A stretch of DNA of 64,000 nucleotides from CAVQBP01 sp963740945 (GTDB lineage Bacteria; Bacteroidota; Ignavibacteria; Ignavibacteriales; Ignavibacteriaceae): the NCBI GenBank assembly GCA_963740945.1, contig CAVUGE010000012.1, positions 1 through 64,000 on the forward strand, in the 5' to 3' direction. Below are positions 19,009-27,482 of the stretch, one piece after another. The notes under the pieces were generated by a model. That model did no database searches and had not been told where the DNA came from. It saw only the letters and a list, made by a program, of their open reading frames with translations. Position 1 is the stretch's first letter. Each line of letters opens with the position of its first letter. The position numbers were made by a program, and so were the translations under genes.

Positions 19009-19266
19009 TCTTTGCGGTGTCCCAATCCATATTACAGGAATAATGGGAATTATAGGGAATCCGGTGATTCTATTACCTGTCTGAATATAGGTAATTGAAA
19101 ATTCCGGAGCTGACGCGCAACTGTGAAGTTGGTCAGTAGTCATTGGTCATTAGTCATTATTAAAAATTTCCTAACGAATGACCAATCGCCAATGACAAAT
19201 GACTACTTAAGCCAGGAGACCTGCCGTAGAAAATTATAATCTGCCTTCGCGGGTGAGGTAGTATTA
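19009..19266 (+). promoter_or_regulatory. Cobalamin (B12) riboswitch with heptamer-built peripheral arm
   Basis: The conserved core is readable: TATAGGGAATCCGGTG, then ATTCCGGAGCTGACGCGCAACTGT-type core (here GCTGACGCGCAACTGT), then AAGCCAGGAGACCTGCC, and a CTGCC...GGTAG hairpin (19241-19262) with a TTCGCGGG loop suited to the L5-L13 kissing contact. Binding of adenosyl- or other cobalamins normally turns off the gene behind it. The variable arm (19135-19207) is made of copies of AGTCATT and its complement AATGACT, a 7-bp repeat seen elsewhere in the window. The gene immediately downstream is a BtuB-like receptor, as expected. The expression platform should lie in 19267-19370. Confidence 0.93.
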
Positions 19267-19370
19267 ACGAAATTCAGATTTTTTCGTTTTTCACTCTAAT
19301 AAAACTCCCCACGAAGTTACAACCTTACTTATAAATTTATATAAGCCGCCGGCTTAAAGGAGTAACTTCA

Positions 19371-21320
19371 ATGGATTCTATGAACAGACTATTTATTGCA
19401 ATAGTTTTTCTTTCATTTTTTTCAGTATTAAAAGCTCAGGACTTTACAGTTGAAAAATCAGATACAGCAGGTCTATATAAACTTTCTGAAATTGTTGTTT
19501 CTGCTACCAAAACTGCAACGCCAAGTTTAGAAGTAGCCAGTTCTATATCTGTAATTGATTCTGCAGAAATTATAAATAGAAATACTTTAAATGCAGCGGA
19601 TCTTCTGAAAGATCAATATGGAGTTTATATAGCCCAGCAGGGGAGTCCGGGTGCATTAGAAAGTATATTTCTTCGCGGCGGAAATTCAAACCATACATTA
19701 GTATTAATTGATGGCGTAGAAATGAACATGCCCAATGATCCGAGCAATACATTTGATTTTTCTGATCTCCCGACAGATAACATTGAAAGAATTGAAATAC
19801 TTCGCGGGCCTCAAAGTATACTTTACGGATCAGACGCTTTGGCCGGAGTAATCAATATTATAACAAGAAGAGGTTATGGAAAACCCAAGGCTTTACTTTC
19901 ATTTGAAGGGGGATCATTTGGAACTCTGAAAGGTTTAGGCGGTTTGAACGGGAGCCTGGATCTTTTAAACTACTCATTAACTTTCGGTAAATATAAAACC
20001 ACGGGATTTTCGGCAGCTTCAAAAAGATACGGGAATACCGAAAAAGACGGAACCGATAATGATAATGTTTCTTCAAGATTAGGATTTAACTTATCTAAAG
20101 ATTTCAATATTAATCTTTTTTACCGCTACAATAATGCAAGCACAGATTACGATCAACATGGGGGTATGTTTGGTGATGATCCTACTTATATATATAATCT
20201 TGAAGAATCAGCATTCAGATCAGAAGGAAATCTATCATTGTTCGACAAATTGATTAATTCTAAATTCGGATTTTCGTATTTCAGAAATGTAAGGAAATAC
20301 AGCTTTGATTCTACCCTGAATAATCCTTATGCATCTACAAGCTTCTATGACGGGAGAAAAATTAAATTTGACTTACAGAACAATCTGAATATCTCAAAAT
20401 ATTTCAGATTTGTTTTTGGTCTCGAAACGGAAGAAGAAAAAGCATATACCGAATATTCCTCATTTACCAGTACATATTTTTATGAAAATATTTTACCGTT
20501 CAGCAGTTTAAGAACTTCCGCTGTGTATATGGAAAGTCAATTAAAATTATTAAATTCATTTTTCAGTACAATAGGAATAAGATATGACCACCATGAAAAG
20601 TTTGGTTCAAAAATAACATATAGGATAGCACCTGTTTATATTATCTGGAAGACAGGAACAAAGCTTAAAGCAACACTGGGTACAGGATTCAAAGCACCTT
20701 CATTAATATATTTATTTGATCCTGCTTATGGCAATCCCGTCTTAAAACCTGAAAAAAGTACCGGCTGGGATGCAGGTTTTGAGCAGTTCATAAATAATTA
20801 TTTAAGTTTCGGGATTACTTATTTCAACAATTCGTACAAAGACCTTTTCGGGTTTGATGAGAATTATAGGGAAATAAATATAAACAAAGCATTAACGGAT
20901 GGTTTGGAATTTTTTATAGATATTACTCCCCAGGAAAATTTGAGAATAAAAGCTAATTATACATATACAAACGCTATAGACAAAAGTGATAATTCTCCAG
21001 ATAAGAATGAAGCTTTATTACGAAGACCTAAAAATAAGATAGGTTTAAATATTGATTATAATTTTTCAAACAAAATTAATACGAATATTGATATAATTTA
21101 TGCCGGGAAAAGAGATGACAAAATTTTTACAGATTTTTCTTCTGAAAGAATAAAATTAGATCCTTATACAGTTTTTAATTTATCAGCTACTTATAAGTTA
21201 TTTGATTACGTAAGCTTGAACGGAAGGATAGAAAATCTTTTTAATACATATTATGAAGAAGTATATGGTTATGCCACTCCGGGTATATCTGCATATGCAG
21301 GAATAAAATTTATTTTTTGA
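19371..21320 (+). CDS. btuB: BtuB-like TonB-dependent cobalamin receptor
   Basis: A 649-residue outer-membrane receptor that should import cobalamin or cobinamide using TonB energy. It has a signal peptide (to about KAQ, residue 23), a TonB-box-like stretch LSEIVVSATKTA, a plug with FLRGGNSNHTLVLIDGVEMN and RIEILRGPQSILYGSDALAG, and a barrel ending in IKFIF. The substrate is assigned from the riboswitch just upstream and the BtuB-like small size. RBS AAAGGAG lies 8 bp before the ATG at 19371. Confidence 0.9.
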   Translation: MDSMNRLFIAIVFLSFFSVLKAQDFTVEKSDTAGLYKLSEIVVSATKTATPSLEVASSISVIDSAEIINRNTLNAADLLKDQYGVYIAQQGSPGALESIFLRGGNSNHTLVLIDGVEMNMPNDPSNTFDFSDLPTDNIERIEILRGPQSILYGSDALAGVINIITRRGYGKPKALLSFEGGSFGTLKGLGGLNGSLDLLNYSLTFGKYKTTGFSAASKRYGNTEKDGTDNDNVSSRLGFNLSKDFNINLFYRYNNASTDYDQHGGMFGDDPTYIYNLEESAFRSEGNLSLFDKLINSKFGFSYFRNVRKYSFDSTLNNPYASTSFYDGRKIKFDLQNNLNISKYFRFVFGLETEEEKAYTEYSSFTSTYFYENILPFSSLRTSAVYMESQLKLLNSFFSTIGIRYDHHEKFGSKITYRIAPVYIIWKTGTKLKATLGTGFKAPSLIYLFDPAYGNPVLKPEKSTGWDAGFEQFINNYLSFGITYFNNSYKDLFGFDENYREININKALTDGLEFFIDITPQENLRIKANYTYTNAIDKSDNSPDKNEALLRRPKNKIGLNIDYNFSNKINTNIDIIYAGKRDDKIFTDFSSERIKLDPYTVFNLSATYKLFDYVSLNGRIENLFNTYYEEVYGYATPGISAYAGIKFIF

Positions 21321-21372
21321 AAGATAATTAATTATTTATATCTTATTATAGTAAAAATGAAAGGAGCAAGAA

Positions 21373-21909
21373 ATGAAAGGTAATATTATGAATTCAAGAT
21401 TTATGGTTTTGACTTTAATAATTCTTGGAGCTGCATTCACACGGTTAATCCCTCATTATCCGAACTTTACGGCAATCGGTGCAGTTGCATTATTCGGAGG
21501 AGCTTACTATTCAAAAAAGTGGCTTTCTTTCCTTGTGCCGTTAACGGCTTTGTTTTTGACAGATTTAATCATTGGACTTTACAGTCAAATGTGGATTGTT
21601 TATCTAAGTTTTGTTTTTATAGTGCTGATTGGATGGACTTTGCAGGGAATTAAAAAACCGGGTAAAGTTATTTTAGCTTCCGTTTCTGCTTCAGTCAGTT
21701 TTTTCATAATCACTAATTTTGCTATGTGGTACGGTTCTTCCCTTTATCCGCAAAACTTTACCGGAATAGTGGAGAGTTATACAGCAGCAATACCTTTCTT
21801 CAGCTATACATTACTTGGTGATTTATTTTATGTAGGGATAATGTTCGGAGCATTTGAAATCGCAAAAGCAAAGTTTCCGCAGCTTGTAAAAGCCGGTAGA
21901 TATGTTTAA
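21373..21909 (+). CDS. Small membrane protein, DUF6580-like; candidate B12-related transporter
   Basis: A 178-residue protein with five or six membrane helices. The pattern RLIPHYPNFTAIGAVALFGGAYY and NFAMWYGSSLYP resembles the DUF6580 putative transport family, which looks like an ECF-type substrate-binding (S) subunit. It follows btuB by 52 bp with RBS AAGGAG and so falls under the same B12 riboswitch. Inference: it moves cobalamin or a precursor across the inner membrane, or a related metal or ligand. No ECF ATPase or BtuCD genes lie nearby. Confidence 0.7.
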   Translation: MKGNIMNSRFMVLTLIILGAAFTRLIPHYPNFTAIGAVALFGGAYYSKKWLSFLVPLTALFLTDLIIGLYSQMWIVYLSFVFIVLIGWTLQGIKKPGKVILASVSASVSFFIITNFAMWYGSSLYPQNFTGIVESYTAAIPFFSYTLLGDLFYVGIMFGAFEIAKAKFPQLVKAGRYV

Positions 21910-21934
21910 GTAGATAAGTGAAAAGTGAATTGGA

Positions 21935-22040
21935 GGGTGACCAAAAAGTAATTTTCAAATTGAAAATCTGTTAAAATCTGTTAAAATCTGCGTCATCAGT
22001 GTTCTATTTTTAAGAAAATAATTACTTTTTGGTCACTCTC
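21935..22040. repeat. MITE-like repeat family B, copy 1
   Basis: The ends are inverted repeats: GGGTGACCAAAAAGTAATT at the left and AATTACTTTTTGGTCACTC at the right. The interior (AAATCTGTTAAAATCTG, CGTCATCAGTGTTCTATTTT) matches 43156-43262 nearly base for base. No coding capacity, so it would need a transposase in trans. After it, 22041-22235 holds three hairpins of the dispersed type (GGCTTTAGCC...GGCTAAAGCC at about 22070-22098, GAGCTAAAGCTC at 22123-22134, and a ...AGTCCGGTGTTAACC motif at 22171-22185). Confidence 0.8.
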
Positions 22041-22235
22041 GAGACATAAGAAATAAAAAAAAACACGGCTTTAGCCAAAATAAATGTGGCTAAAGCCCTT
22101 CTTTTCCTTACAATTTTACCCATGAGCTAAAGCTCGTGGTAATTCATAGGAATTTTCACACAGCCTCTAAAGTCCGGTGTTAACCTTTGTTTCAGACATT
22201 ATCCGTTGGATAAATCCAATTGCAAGTGAGATATA

Positions 22236-23012
22236 ATGAACACAAGCATTCCTGTATTAATTGATTTCGACGGCATAATTAGAATAGGTACAAAACCTGC
22301 CCCTGAGGCGAAACAATTTTTACAATATCTTTCTAATCAAAAAATCCCTTCATATATAATCAGCAATTCAACACTTAAAACGGGTAAGGATTTAAGAGAT
22401 TTTCTTAAAGAAAATAGAATAGATTTTGAAATTTCTGCAATGACATCAGTTGATGCGGTATTAAATTACGTTAAGAATAATTATAAAAAGATATCAGTTT
22501 ATTGCGAAGAAAAAATAAGAGAGAATTTTAATGAATTTATTGATGATGAAAATCCTGAAGCTGTTATTGTCGGTGATCTGGGAGATAAATGGAATTATGA
22601 AATTTTGAACGATATATTTAGAAAAGTATATAATGGGGCTGATATAATAGCTATGCAGAAAAATAAGTTCTGGAAACCTGATGGAATTAATTTATCGCTG
22701 GATGCTGGTGCTTTTATTTCCGCAATCGAATATGCTACTAACAAGAAGGCAGTTTTAATAGGAAAACCCTCCCCGATATATTTCTATTCTGCAATGGAAT
22801 TATTGGGTTTTCAACGAAACTCTATGTTCATAATGATCGGGGATGACATTGAAACAGATATTGAGGGTGCTAAAAAACTTGGTGGTATAGGGATTTTAGT
22901 TTATACCGGGAAAACTAAATATCCACTGGATTCTGCAATAAAGTTAAAACCAGACTATGAAGCAGAAACCTTAGAAAAAATAATTCCGATAATTAAAGAG
23001 ATTTTGAAATAA
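22236..23012 (+). CDS. HAD-superfamily hydrolase, NagD-like (subfamily IIA)
   Basis: A 258-residue cytoplasmic phosphatase. Motif I is DFDG with nucleophile D10 and D12, motif II is IISNST, and motif IV is MIGDDIETDIEGAKKLGG. The large cap insert between motifs II and III is the NagD type. Relatives dephosphorylate sugar phosphates or nucleotides; the substrate here is not known. The first residue of the usual DxDGTL motif tail is changed to DGII. It stands alone between repeats and a terminator-like hairpin. Confidence 0.85.
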   Translation: MNTSIPVLIDFDGIIRIGTKPAPEAKQFLQYLSNQKIPSYIISNSTLKTGKDLRDFLKENRIDFEISAMTSVDAVLNYVKNNYKKISVYCEEKIRENFNEFIDDENPEAVIVGDLGDKWNYEILNDIFRKVYNGADIIAMQKNKFWKPDGINLSLDAGAFISAIEYATNKKAVLIGKPSPIYFYSAMELLGFQRNSMFIMIGDDIETDIEGAKKLGGIGILVYTGKTKYPLDSAIKLKPDYEAETLEKIIPIIKEILK

Positions 23013-23030
23013 TTAAGTTAAAAAAGAAAT

Positions 23031-23070
23031 AAAACCTCCGACGTTTTCAAAACGTCGGAGGTTTCGTTAA
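23031..23070. terminator. Strong hairpin after the HAD gene
   Basis: AACCTCCGACGTTTT pairs with AAAACGTCGGAGGTT as a long perfect stem followed by TTCG rather than a T run. It lies between converging genes (HAD, plus; ATP-grasp, minus), which fits a bidirectional terminator. Its form is also that of the dispersed hairpin repeats common in this window (compare 26287-26323). Confidence 0.6.
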
Positions 23071-23185
23071 CTATTATTATATTTTCTTTCTTTATTTTAA
23101 AAATAAAATAAGTTTTTTTTAATAAAAAGGATTGTGATATTAATAAAACCTGGATGGTCATAATCTTTATTATTGTGTGAATTGT

Positions 23186-24241
23186 TTAGTTCTGTCGTGA
23201 TCGCCTTTTCCATGCTAATTCAATTATTTTTTTTAGAGTCCTTACGTAAGAGTAACCCTCAGCTTCCATTGATCTCATAAATCCTGCCCCTTCAGTAAGA
23301 TCAGGATTAGGATTTACTTCCAAAACATACAATTCGTTATTTTTTGAAAGGCGCATATCTACGCGGGCATAATCTCTGCAGCCCATACACTTAAAAGCTC
23401 TGAGTGCTAATTCTTTTGCTTTTAGTTCTACTTGAGGAGGAAGTTTAGCTGGACAGGAGGGAATAGTTTTATGATATGCTTCATGGTGAGGATCCCATTT
23501 AGCCTGGTAACTCACTATATTATATAAATGATCTGGCATTTCATCAAATGTAATTTCACTTATAGGTAAAGCCCTGGGATTTTTATCTCCCAGAACAGCA
23601 ACATTCAGCTCTCTGCCACTAATAAATTCTTCAACCAATGCAGGCTGTATAAAGTTTCTAAAAACATACTCAACTCTTTCATTCAATTTCTTATCATTTT
23701 CCACAATAGAATCATTTTCAATACCGACGCTGGCATCTTCAAATGCCGGCTTAACCAGAAGAGGGAATCTTAGGTTATGTTTAAATTTTGCGGCTGGCTG
23801 CTTGAATACGGCAAACCGTGGAGTTTTAATATTTACACTATTTAAAAGTCTTTTTGCTAAAACTTTGCTTTGACAATTTGCCAGAGCCATAGGCGGGGCA
23901 CCGGTATAAGGGATATTCAGCAATTCCAGTAGTCCAACTACGTTCATTTCAAGGGCGGGAATATCTTTAAAGATTTCAATAAAATTAAAGATTACATCAG
24001 GTTTGTTTTTTTTGATGTCCTGTATGAGAATATTTATATCATCAAAAATATTCAGAAAATACGCACTAATTCCCGATTTTTTTAATTTTTCCGTTAAAAT
24101 TTCATATTCTTCAATGGGAGTGAGGTCTTCAACCTCAAAATAAGGCACAAAATCAAGCTCTTTTATCTCATGTTCTATTGATTTTATATAGAAATCAGGA
24201 TGAGGTTCGTTACATACGACCGCAACTTTCAATTCTTTCAT
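23186..24241 (-). CDS. ATP-grasp ligase, D-Ala-D-Ala ligase-like
   Basis: A 351-residue ATP-grasp enzyme. ATP-binding blocks are FPLLVKPAFEDASVGI and VEEFISGRELNVAVLG, and the metal and catalytic end is ARVDMRLSKNNELYVLEVNPNPDLTEGAGFMRS (Asp and Glu/Asn of the Ddl signature). It joins a carboxylate to an amine through an acyl phosphate. It is more divergent than housekeeping Ddl and has no cell-wall neighbours, so it is probably a paralogue making another peptide or amide bond. It is divergent from a C39-like peptidase across a 94-bp gap. Confidence 0.82.
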   Translation of the reverse strand: MKELKVAVVCNEPHPDFYIKSIEHEIKELDFVPYFEVEDLTPIEEYEILTEKLKKSGISAYFLNIFDDINILIQDIKKNKPDVIFNFIEIFKDIPALEMNVVGLLELLNIPYTGAPPMALANCQSKVLAKRLLNSVNIKTPRFAVFKQPAAKFKHNLRFPLLVKPAFEDASVGIENDSIVENDKKLNERVEYVFRNFIQPALVEEFISGRELNVAVLGDKNPRALPISEITFDEMPDHLYNIVSYQAKWDPHHEAYHKTIPSCPAKLPPQVELKAKELALRAFKCMGCRDYARVDMRLSKNNELYVLEVNPNPDLTEGAGFMRSMEAEGYSYVRTLKKIIELAWKRRSRQN

Positions 24242-24335
24242 ATTGAAAAAATACGCAATTTTGTACCATACACAAAATTTGTATAATGATTTAATCCTTT
24301 ACATTAATTAAATTAAAAAGTAAAATTTTATACTT

Positions 24336-25169
24336 ATGAGCTTTTATCCCCAACCTTATAAATACCAATGCGGACCATTTGCTCTAAAATATGGGCTTGT
24401 AATGCTGGGTAAATTTGAAAATGAAAGAGAAATAGGAAAAAAAGCAGGAAGTACCTGGTGGTATGGCACTGATGAAATCGGTTTGGCTAAGGCTGCTAAA
24501 AGTTTTAACTGTAAAATGAAATATTTTAGAAGGGAAACTCCGGATGAAGCTATTAAAGCACTTTTATTTCATTTAAGGCAGGGACTTCCGTGCATTTTAA
24601 GTGTTGATGATTGGGAACACTGGATTACAGTGGTTACAGAACAGAAAAATAAGTTTATCGTGGTTGACAGTGCACTCGAAAAAGTTATTGTAATTTATAC
24701 TCCGAAACAACTTTTAAAAAGATGGAAATATATAGATGAGAGCGGATTTACAAGTTATGATGGTTATGCGTTAACTTCAAAAGATAAGCATAATACAAAA
24801 GCTCACTTTTCACTTGAAAATGCAAGGTATGTTATGAGAGATAGGAATAAGCAGCTGGCAAAAAAATGGGATGCATATTTTAACGATTTAATTAATATAT
24901 GCAGACCAAGGACAGCTCATTCAAAAAGTACCATCTCATTCAGTGAATTTTTAAGGAGGTATGAAAAACTCTTAGTAAAAGGGGTGGCTGATTGGCATGG
25001 AAGTCCGCCATACAAGGAGCTTCATAAAATTCTAAAAAATATGCAGTTTGTGGCCGAAGTTTATAACCTTGTTATTCATACAGTAGATCAGAAGAAAGTA
25101 CTCGTTGATCTCTCCTCAATTTTAATGATGTATTCATGCGGTAAGTATGGGATGGATCCAATTTATTAG
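24336..25169 (+). CDS. C39-like cysteine peptidase, cytosolic
   Basis: A 277-residue protein without a signal peptide. The papain-like C39 core has Cys12 in YQCGPFALKYG, His in DWEHWITVV, and Asp in IVVDSA. C39 domains cut after double glycine in peptide leaders when fused to ABC exporters, but this one stands alone. The last 110 residues (from about 165) are an extra helical region I cannot name. It starts 94 bp from the divergent ATP-grasp gene and is followed within 9 bp by an isochorismatase-like hydrolase, so all three may act on one small peptide or conjugate (inference). Confidence 0.78.
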   Translation: MSFYPQPYKYQCGPFALKYGLVMLGKFENEREIGKKAGSTWWYGTDEIGLAKAAKSFNCKMKYFRRETPDEAIKALLFHLRQGLPCILSVDDWEHWITVVTEQKNKFIVVDSALEKVIVIYTPKQLLKRWKYIDESGFTSYDGYALTSKDKHNTKAHFSLENARYVMRDRNKQLAKKWDAYFNDLINICRPRTAHSKSTISFSEFLRRYEKLLVKGVADWHGSPPYKELHKILKNMQFVAEVYNLVIHTVDQKKVLVDLSSILMMYSCGKYGMDPIY

Positions 25170-25178
25170 GATATAATT

Positions 25179-25736
25179 ATGAACAGAAACACTAAACTTT
25201 TATCAAGAGAATCGACTGCTTTATTATTAATTGATGTCCAGGAAAAGATACTGGATGTTATGGTTAATAAAGAGAGTTTAATTGAAAACTGTATAAAGTT
25301 AATTAAGGGTTTTAGAACTCTTAATGTCCCAATTTTTTATACCGAACAATATCCCAAAGGATTAGGACCAACCTCCCATTTGTTATTGAAAGAATTAGAA
25401 GGTTTAAGTGCTATTCAAAAAACAACCTTTAGCTGTTTAGGGGCTGGTAGTTTATTTCAAAGATTGAAAGATAATAATGTAACTCAAGTTGTTATAGCCG
25501 GAATAGAATCTCATGTATGTATTCAACAAACAGTCCTCGATCTTTTATCAAATGATTTTCAAATTGATGTTTGTGCCGATGCTGTCTCATCAAGGAAAGA
25601 GAAAGATTTAAATACTGCTTTAGAGAGAATGAGAAATAATAATGCTGAGATCACAACGGTTGAGTCTGTTCTTTTTGAATTGCTGGAGGATAGCGGTACG
25701 GAAGAATTCAAGAAAATTTCTTCTATAATAAAATAA
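25179..25736 (+). CDS. Isochorismatase-like cysteine hydrolase
   Basis: A 185-residue cytoplasmic enzyme of the isochorismatase/nicotinamidase fold. The Asp is in ALLLIDVQEKILD, the Lys in AIQKTTFSCLG, and the cysteine nucleophile lies in VVIAGIESHVCIQQTVLDL, with the usual cis-peptide motif IAGIESHV. Families with this triad hydrolyse amides or vinyl ethers; the substrate is unknown. It begins 9 bp after the C39-like gene, so they are co-transcribed. Confidence 0.85.
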   Translation: MNRNTKLLSRESTALLLIDVQEKILDVMVNKESLIENCIKLIKGFRTLNVPIFYTEQYPKGLGPTSHLLLKELEGLSAIQKTTFSCLGAGSLFQRLKDNNVTQVVIAGIESHVCIQQTVLDLLSNDFQIDVCADAVSSRKEKDLNTALERMRNNNAEITTVESVLFELLEDSGTEEFKKISSIIK

Positions 25737-25742
25737 CCACAT

Positions 25743-26204
25743 TTATCCAGGTTTAATAACCATAAGGATTACAGCAATATATGGAGCAAGAGTTGCTACA
25801 GAGCCCCATATATCCCACTGTTTAGCTAATCTTCTATATTCATCCCAATTGAACTGCTCTTCATTTTGTGCAAGGGCTAAAATTTTCTTTTGAATAGGAA
25901 CAACTTTTGCCATGAAGGCAGCTCCTGAAATAATAACTAATATGATCGGCCAAAAAATCCAGGCCGTGGTAATTAAATTATATCCGCCGTGTAAAGCGGC
26001 ACCTAATCCAAAAATTATTATTATCGCAACGCCGGGCATAGTAAAATACCTGTCGGCTTTTATGATTCCATCAAATGTATCTGCAATCTTTTTAGGATCT
26101 TTGGAACGTTCTGCATGCATTTTCCAAAATGGCCCTACGGTAATATTCCCTAGAAAGATAATTGCGCCGAAAATATGAATAAGCTTTAATATTAGATAGA
26201 CCAT
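25743..26204 (-). CDS. DUF2269 family membrane protein
   Basis: A 153-residue protein with four membrane helices, beginning LILKLIHIFGAIIFLGNITVGPFW. That pattern and the later RYFTMPGVAIIIIFGLGAAL match DUF2269, predicted integral membrane proteins of unknown function. Its 3' end converges on the isochorismatase gene with a 6-bp gap. It has its own promoter region at 26205-26280. Confidence 0.72.
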   Translation of the reverse strand: MVYLILKLIHIFGAIIFLGNITVGPFWKMHAERSKDPKKIADTFDGIIKADRYFTMPGVAIIIIFGLGAALHGGYNLITTAWIFWPIILVIISGAAFMAKVVPIQKKILALAQNEEQFNWDEYRRLAKQWDIWGSVATLAPYIAVILMVIKPG

Positions 26205-26286
26205 TTTTAACCCTGGAAATGTTTAAACAAACATAAATTTATTTTCAAAGAATTAAAAGATTTAATGAGAAATCTCCATTCTATTT

Positions 26287-26323
26287 CAAACCTCCGGGAT
26301 TTTTGAAATCCCGAAGGTTTTGC
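26287..26323. terminator. Hairpin downstream of the GH5 gene
   Basis: AAACCTCCGGGATTTTTGAA pairs with TTTCAAAAATCCCGAAGG-type sequence (CCGGGATTT...AAATCCCG). It lies 12 bp beyond the GH5 stop, as a terminator should, and has the same ACCTCCG...CGGAGG-like form as 23031-23070. Confidence 0.55.
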
Positions 26324-26334
26324 GGCCTACTTCT

Positions 26335-27444
26335 TTATTTAGCAGTTAAAACAGAAGTAAGTTCACGATTTAACGAACCATCTTTATTAACTACCGGAAA
26401 ATCTCCTTTATAACCCCAGTGACAATATGCAATATTATTCTCATTAAAAATTGCACAAACATCTTTATACCATTTCAATTGTAAATCCAGCGGAATAGTT
26501 GGATATACTCCAAATTCGCCGCAATATAACGGCAGGTTATTTTCTTTTGCCACTTTAATTGCAGGTTCCATAAGCATTTCCAGAGTATCCTTTGTAAAAT
26601 AACCGTTTGCTCCATCCCGCATCGCTTTTACAGCTTTTTCGGAAAGTCCTGTATAATTAGAGGTATCAATAATTAATCCCGGATAGTTAACCGGACCAGT
26701 ATATTCTCCGGTTTTAGTCCAATGGGCCATATGATGGGTAAGAGCCATAGGAGTATAAAAATGAAAACTTAAAATAATATTTTTATCATTCGCTGGAATT
26801 TTTAATTGAGGAAAGGTTCTAGGGTTTTGCCACATATTTGAACCTATTACAATAACTCTGTTTGGTTCTTTAATCCGGATTGCTTTCAAAACCTTATTAA
26901 GTACGTTATTCCAGTCATCAGGATCTTTTGCGGTAGGTTCATTTAATATTTCATATGCTACCATACTATCCGGATATTGATTTAATTCATCGGATAGCTG
27001 TTGCCACATATGAATTAATTTTTCCTGGTCGGCTTCATTCTTCCATAAAGGATTTGAAGCTGCATCAAAATAAAATGAACGAATAATATGTAAATCTACA
27101 ATAACACGTAAATCTTTTGCCAGAGCCCATTTTATTGCGTTGTGAAGTATATCGAAAGCATCTTGATGTTTATTTCTGAGTGAATCCCAAAGTTGAACTT
27201 CATCTAAAGGAATCCTAACATGATCGAATCCGCCAGCTGCAATAGAATCGAAATCAGCTTCTGTAATATATTTAGCCCTTTCCTCACCACGATTCATACT
27301 TTGCGATAACCAATGACTGATATTTACACCGGTTCTTATTTTAAATTCATTTGTGAAATTATTTGTAACTACAGTTTGAGCATATAGGGAAACTGCGAAT
27401 AGAGTTAATATTAAAATTATGAAGTTTATATTTTTCTTGAGCAT
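26335..27444 (-). CDS. Secreted glycoside hydrolase family 5 (cellulase-like)
   Basis: A 369-residue secreted enzyme with signal peptide (MLKKNIN... to SLYAQ). The GH5 acid/base Glu lies in AYEILNEPTAKD (about 168) and the nucleophile Glu in LYCGEFGVYP (about 308); the N-terminal block TGVNISHWLSQ and FDHVRIPLDE fit. It cleaves beta-1,4-glucan or mannan; specificity cannot be read. I prefer the ATG at 27444, with GGAG 8 bp upstream, over the in-frame one at 27471. It starts just after the GH3 gene (39 bp), so the two form an operon for beta-glucan breakdown. Confidence 0.9.
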   Translation of the reverse strand: MLKKNINFIILILTLFAVSLYAQTVVTNNFTNEFKIRTGVNISHWLSQSMNRGEERAKYITEADFDSIAAGGFDHVRIPLDEVQLWDSLRNKHQDAFDILHNAIKWALAKDLRVIVDLHIIRSFYFDAASNPLWKNEADQEKLIHMWQQLSDELNQYPDSMVAYEILNEPTAKDPDDWNNVLNKVLKAIRIKEPNRVIVIGSNMWQNPRTFPQLKIPANDKNIILSFHFYTPMALTHHMAHWTKTGEYTGPVNYPGLIIDTSNYTGLSEKAVKAMRDGANGYFTKDTLEMLMEPAIKVAKENNLPLYCGEFGVYPTIPLDLQLKWYKDVCAIFNENNIAYCHWGYKGDFPVVNKDGSLNRELTSVLTAK

Positions 27445-27482
27445 TACTTTGTCTCCATAAATGATATACAAAAGATTTACAA

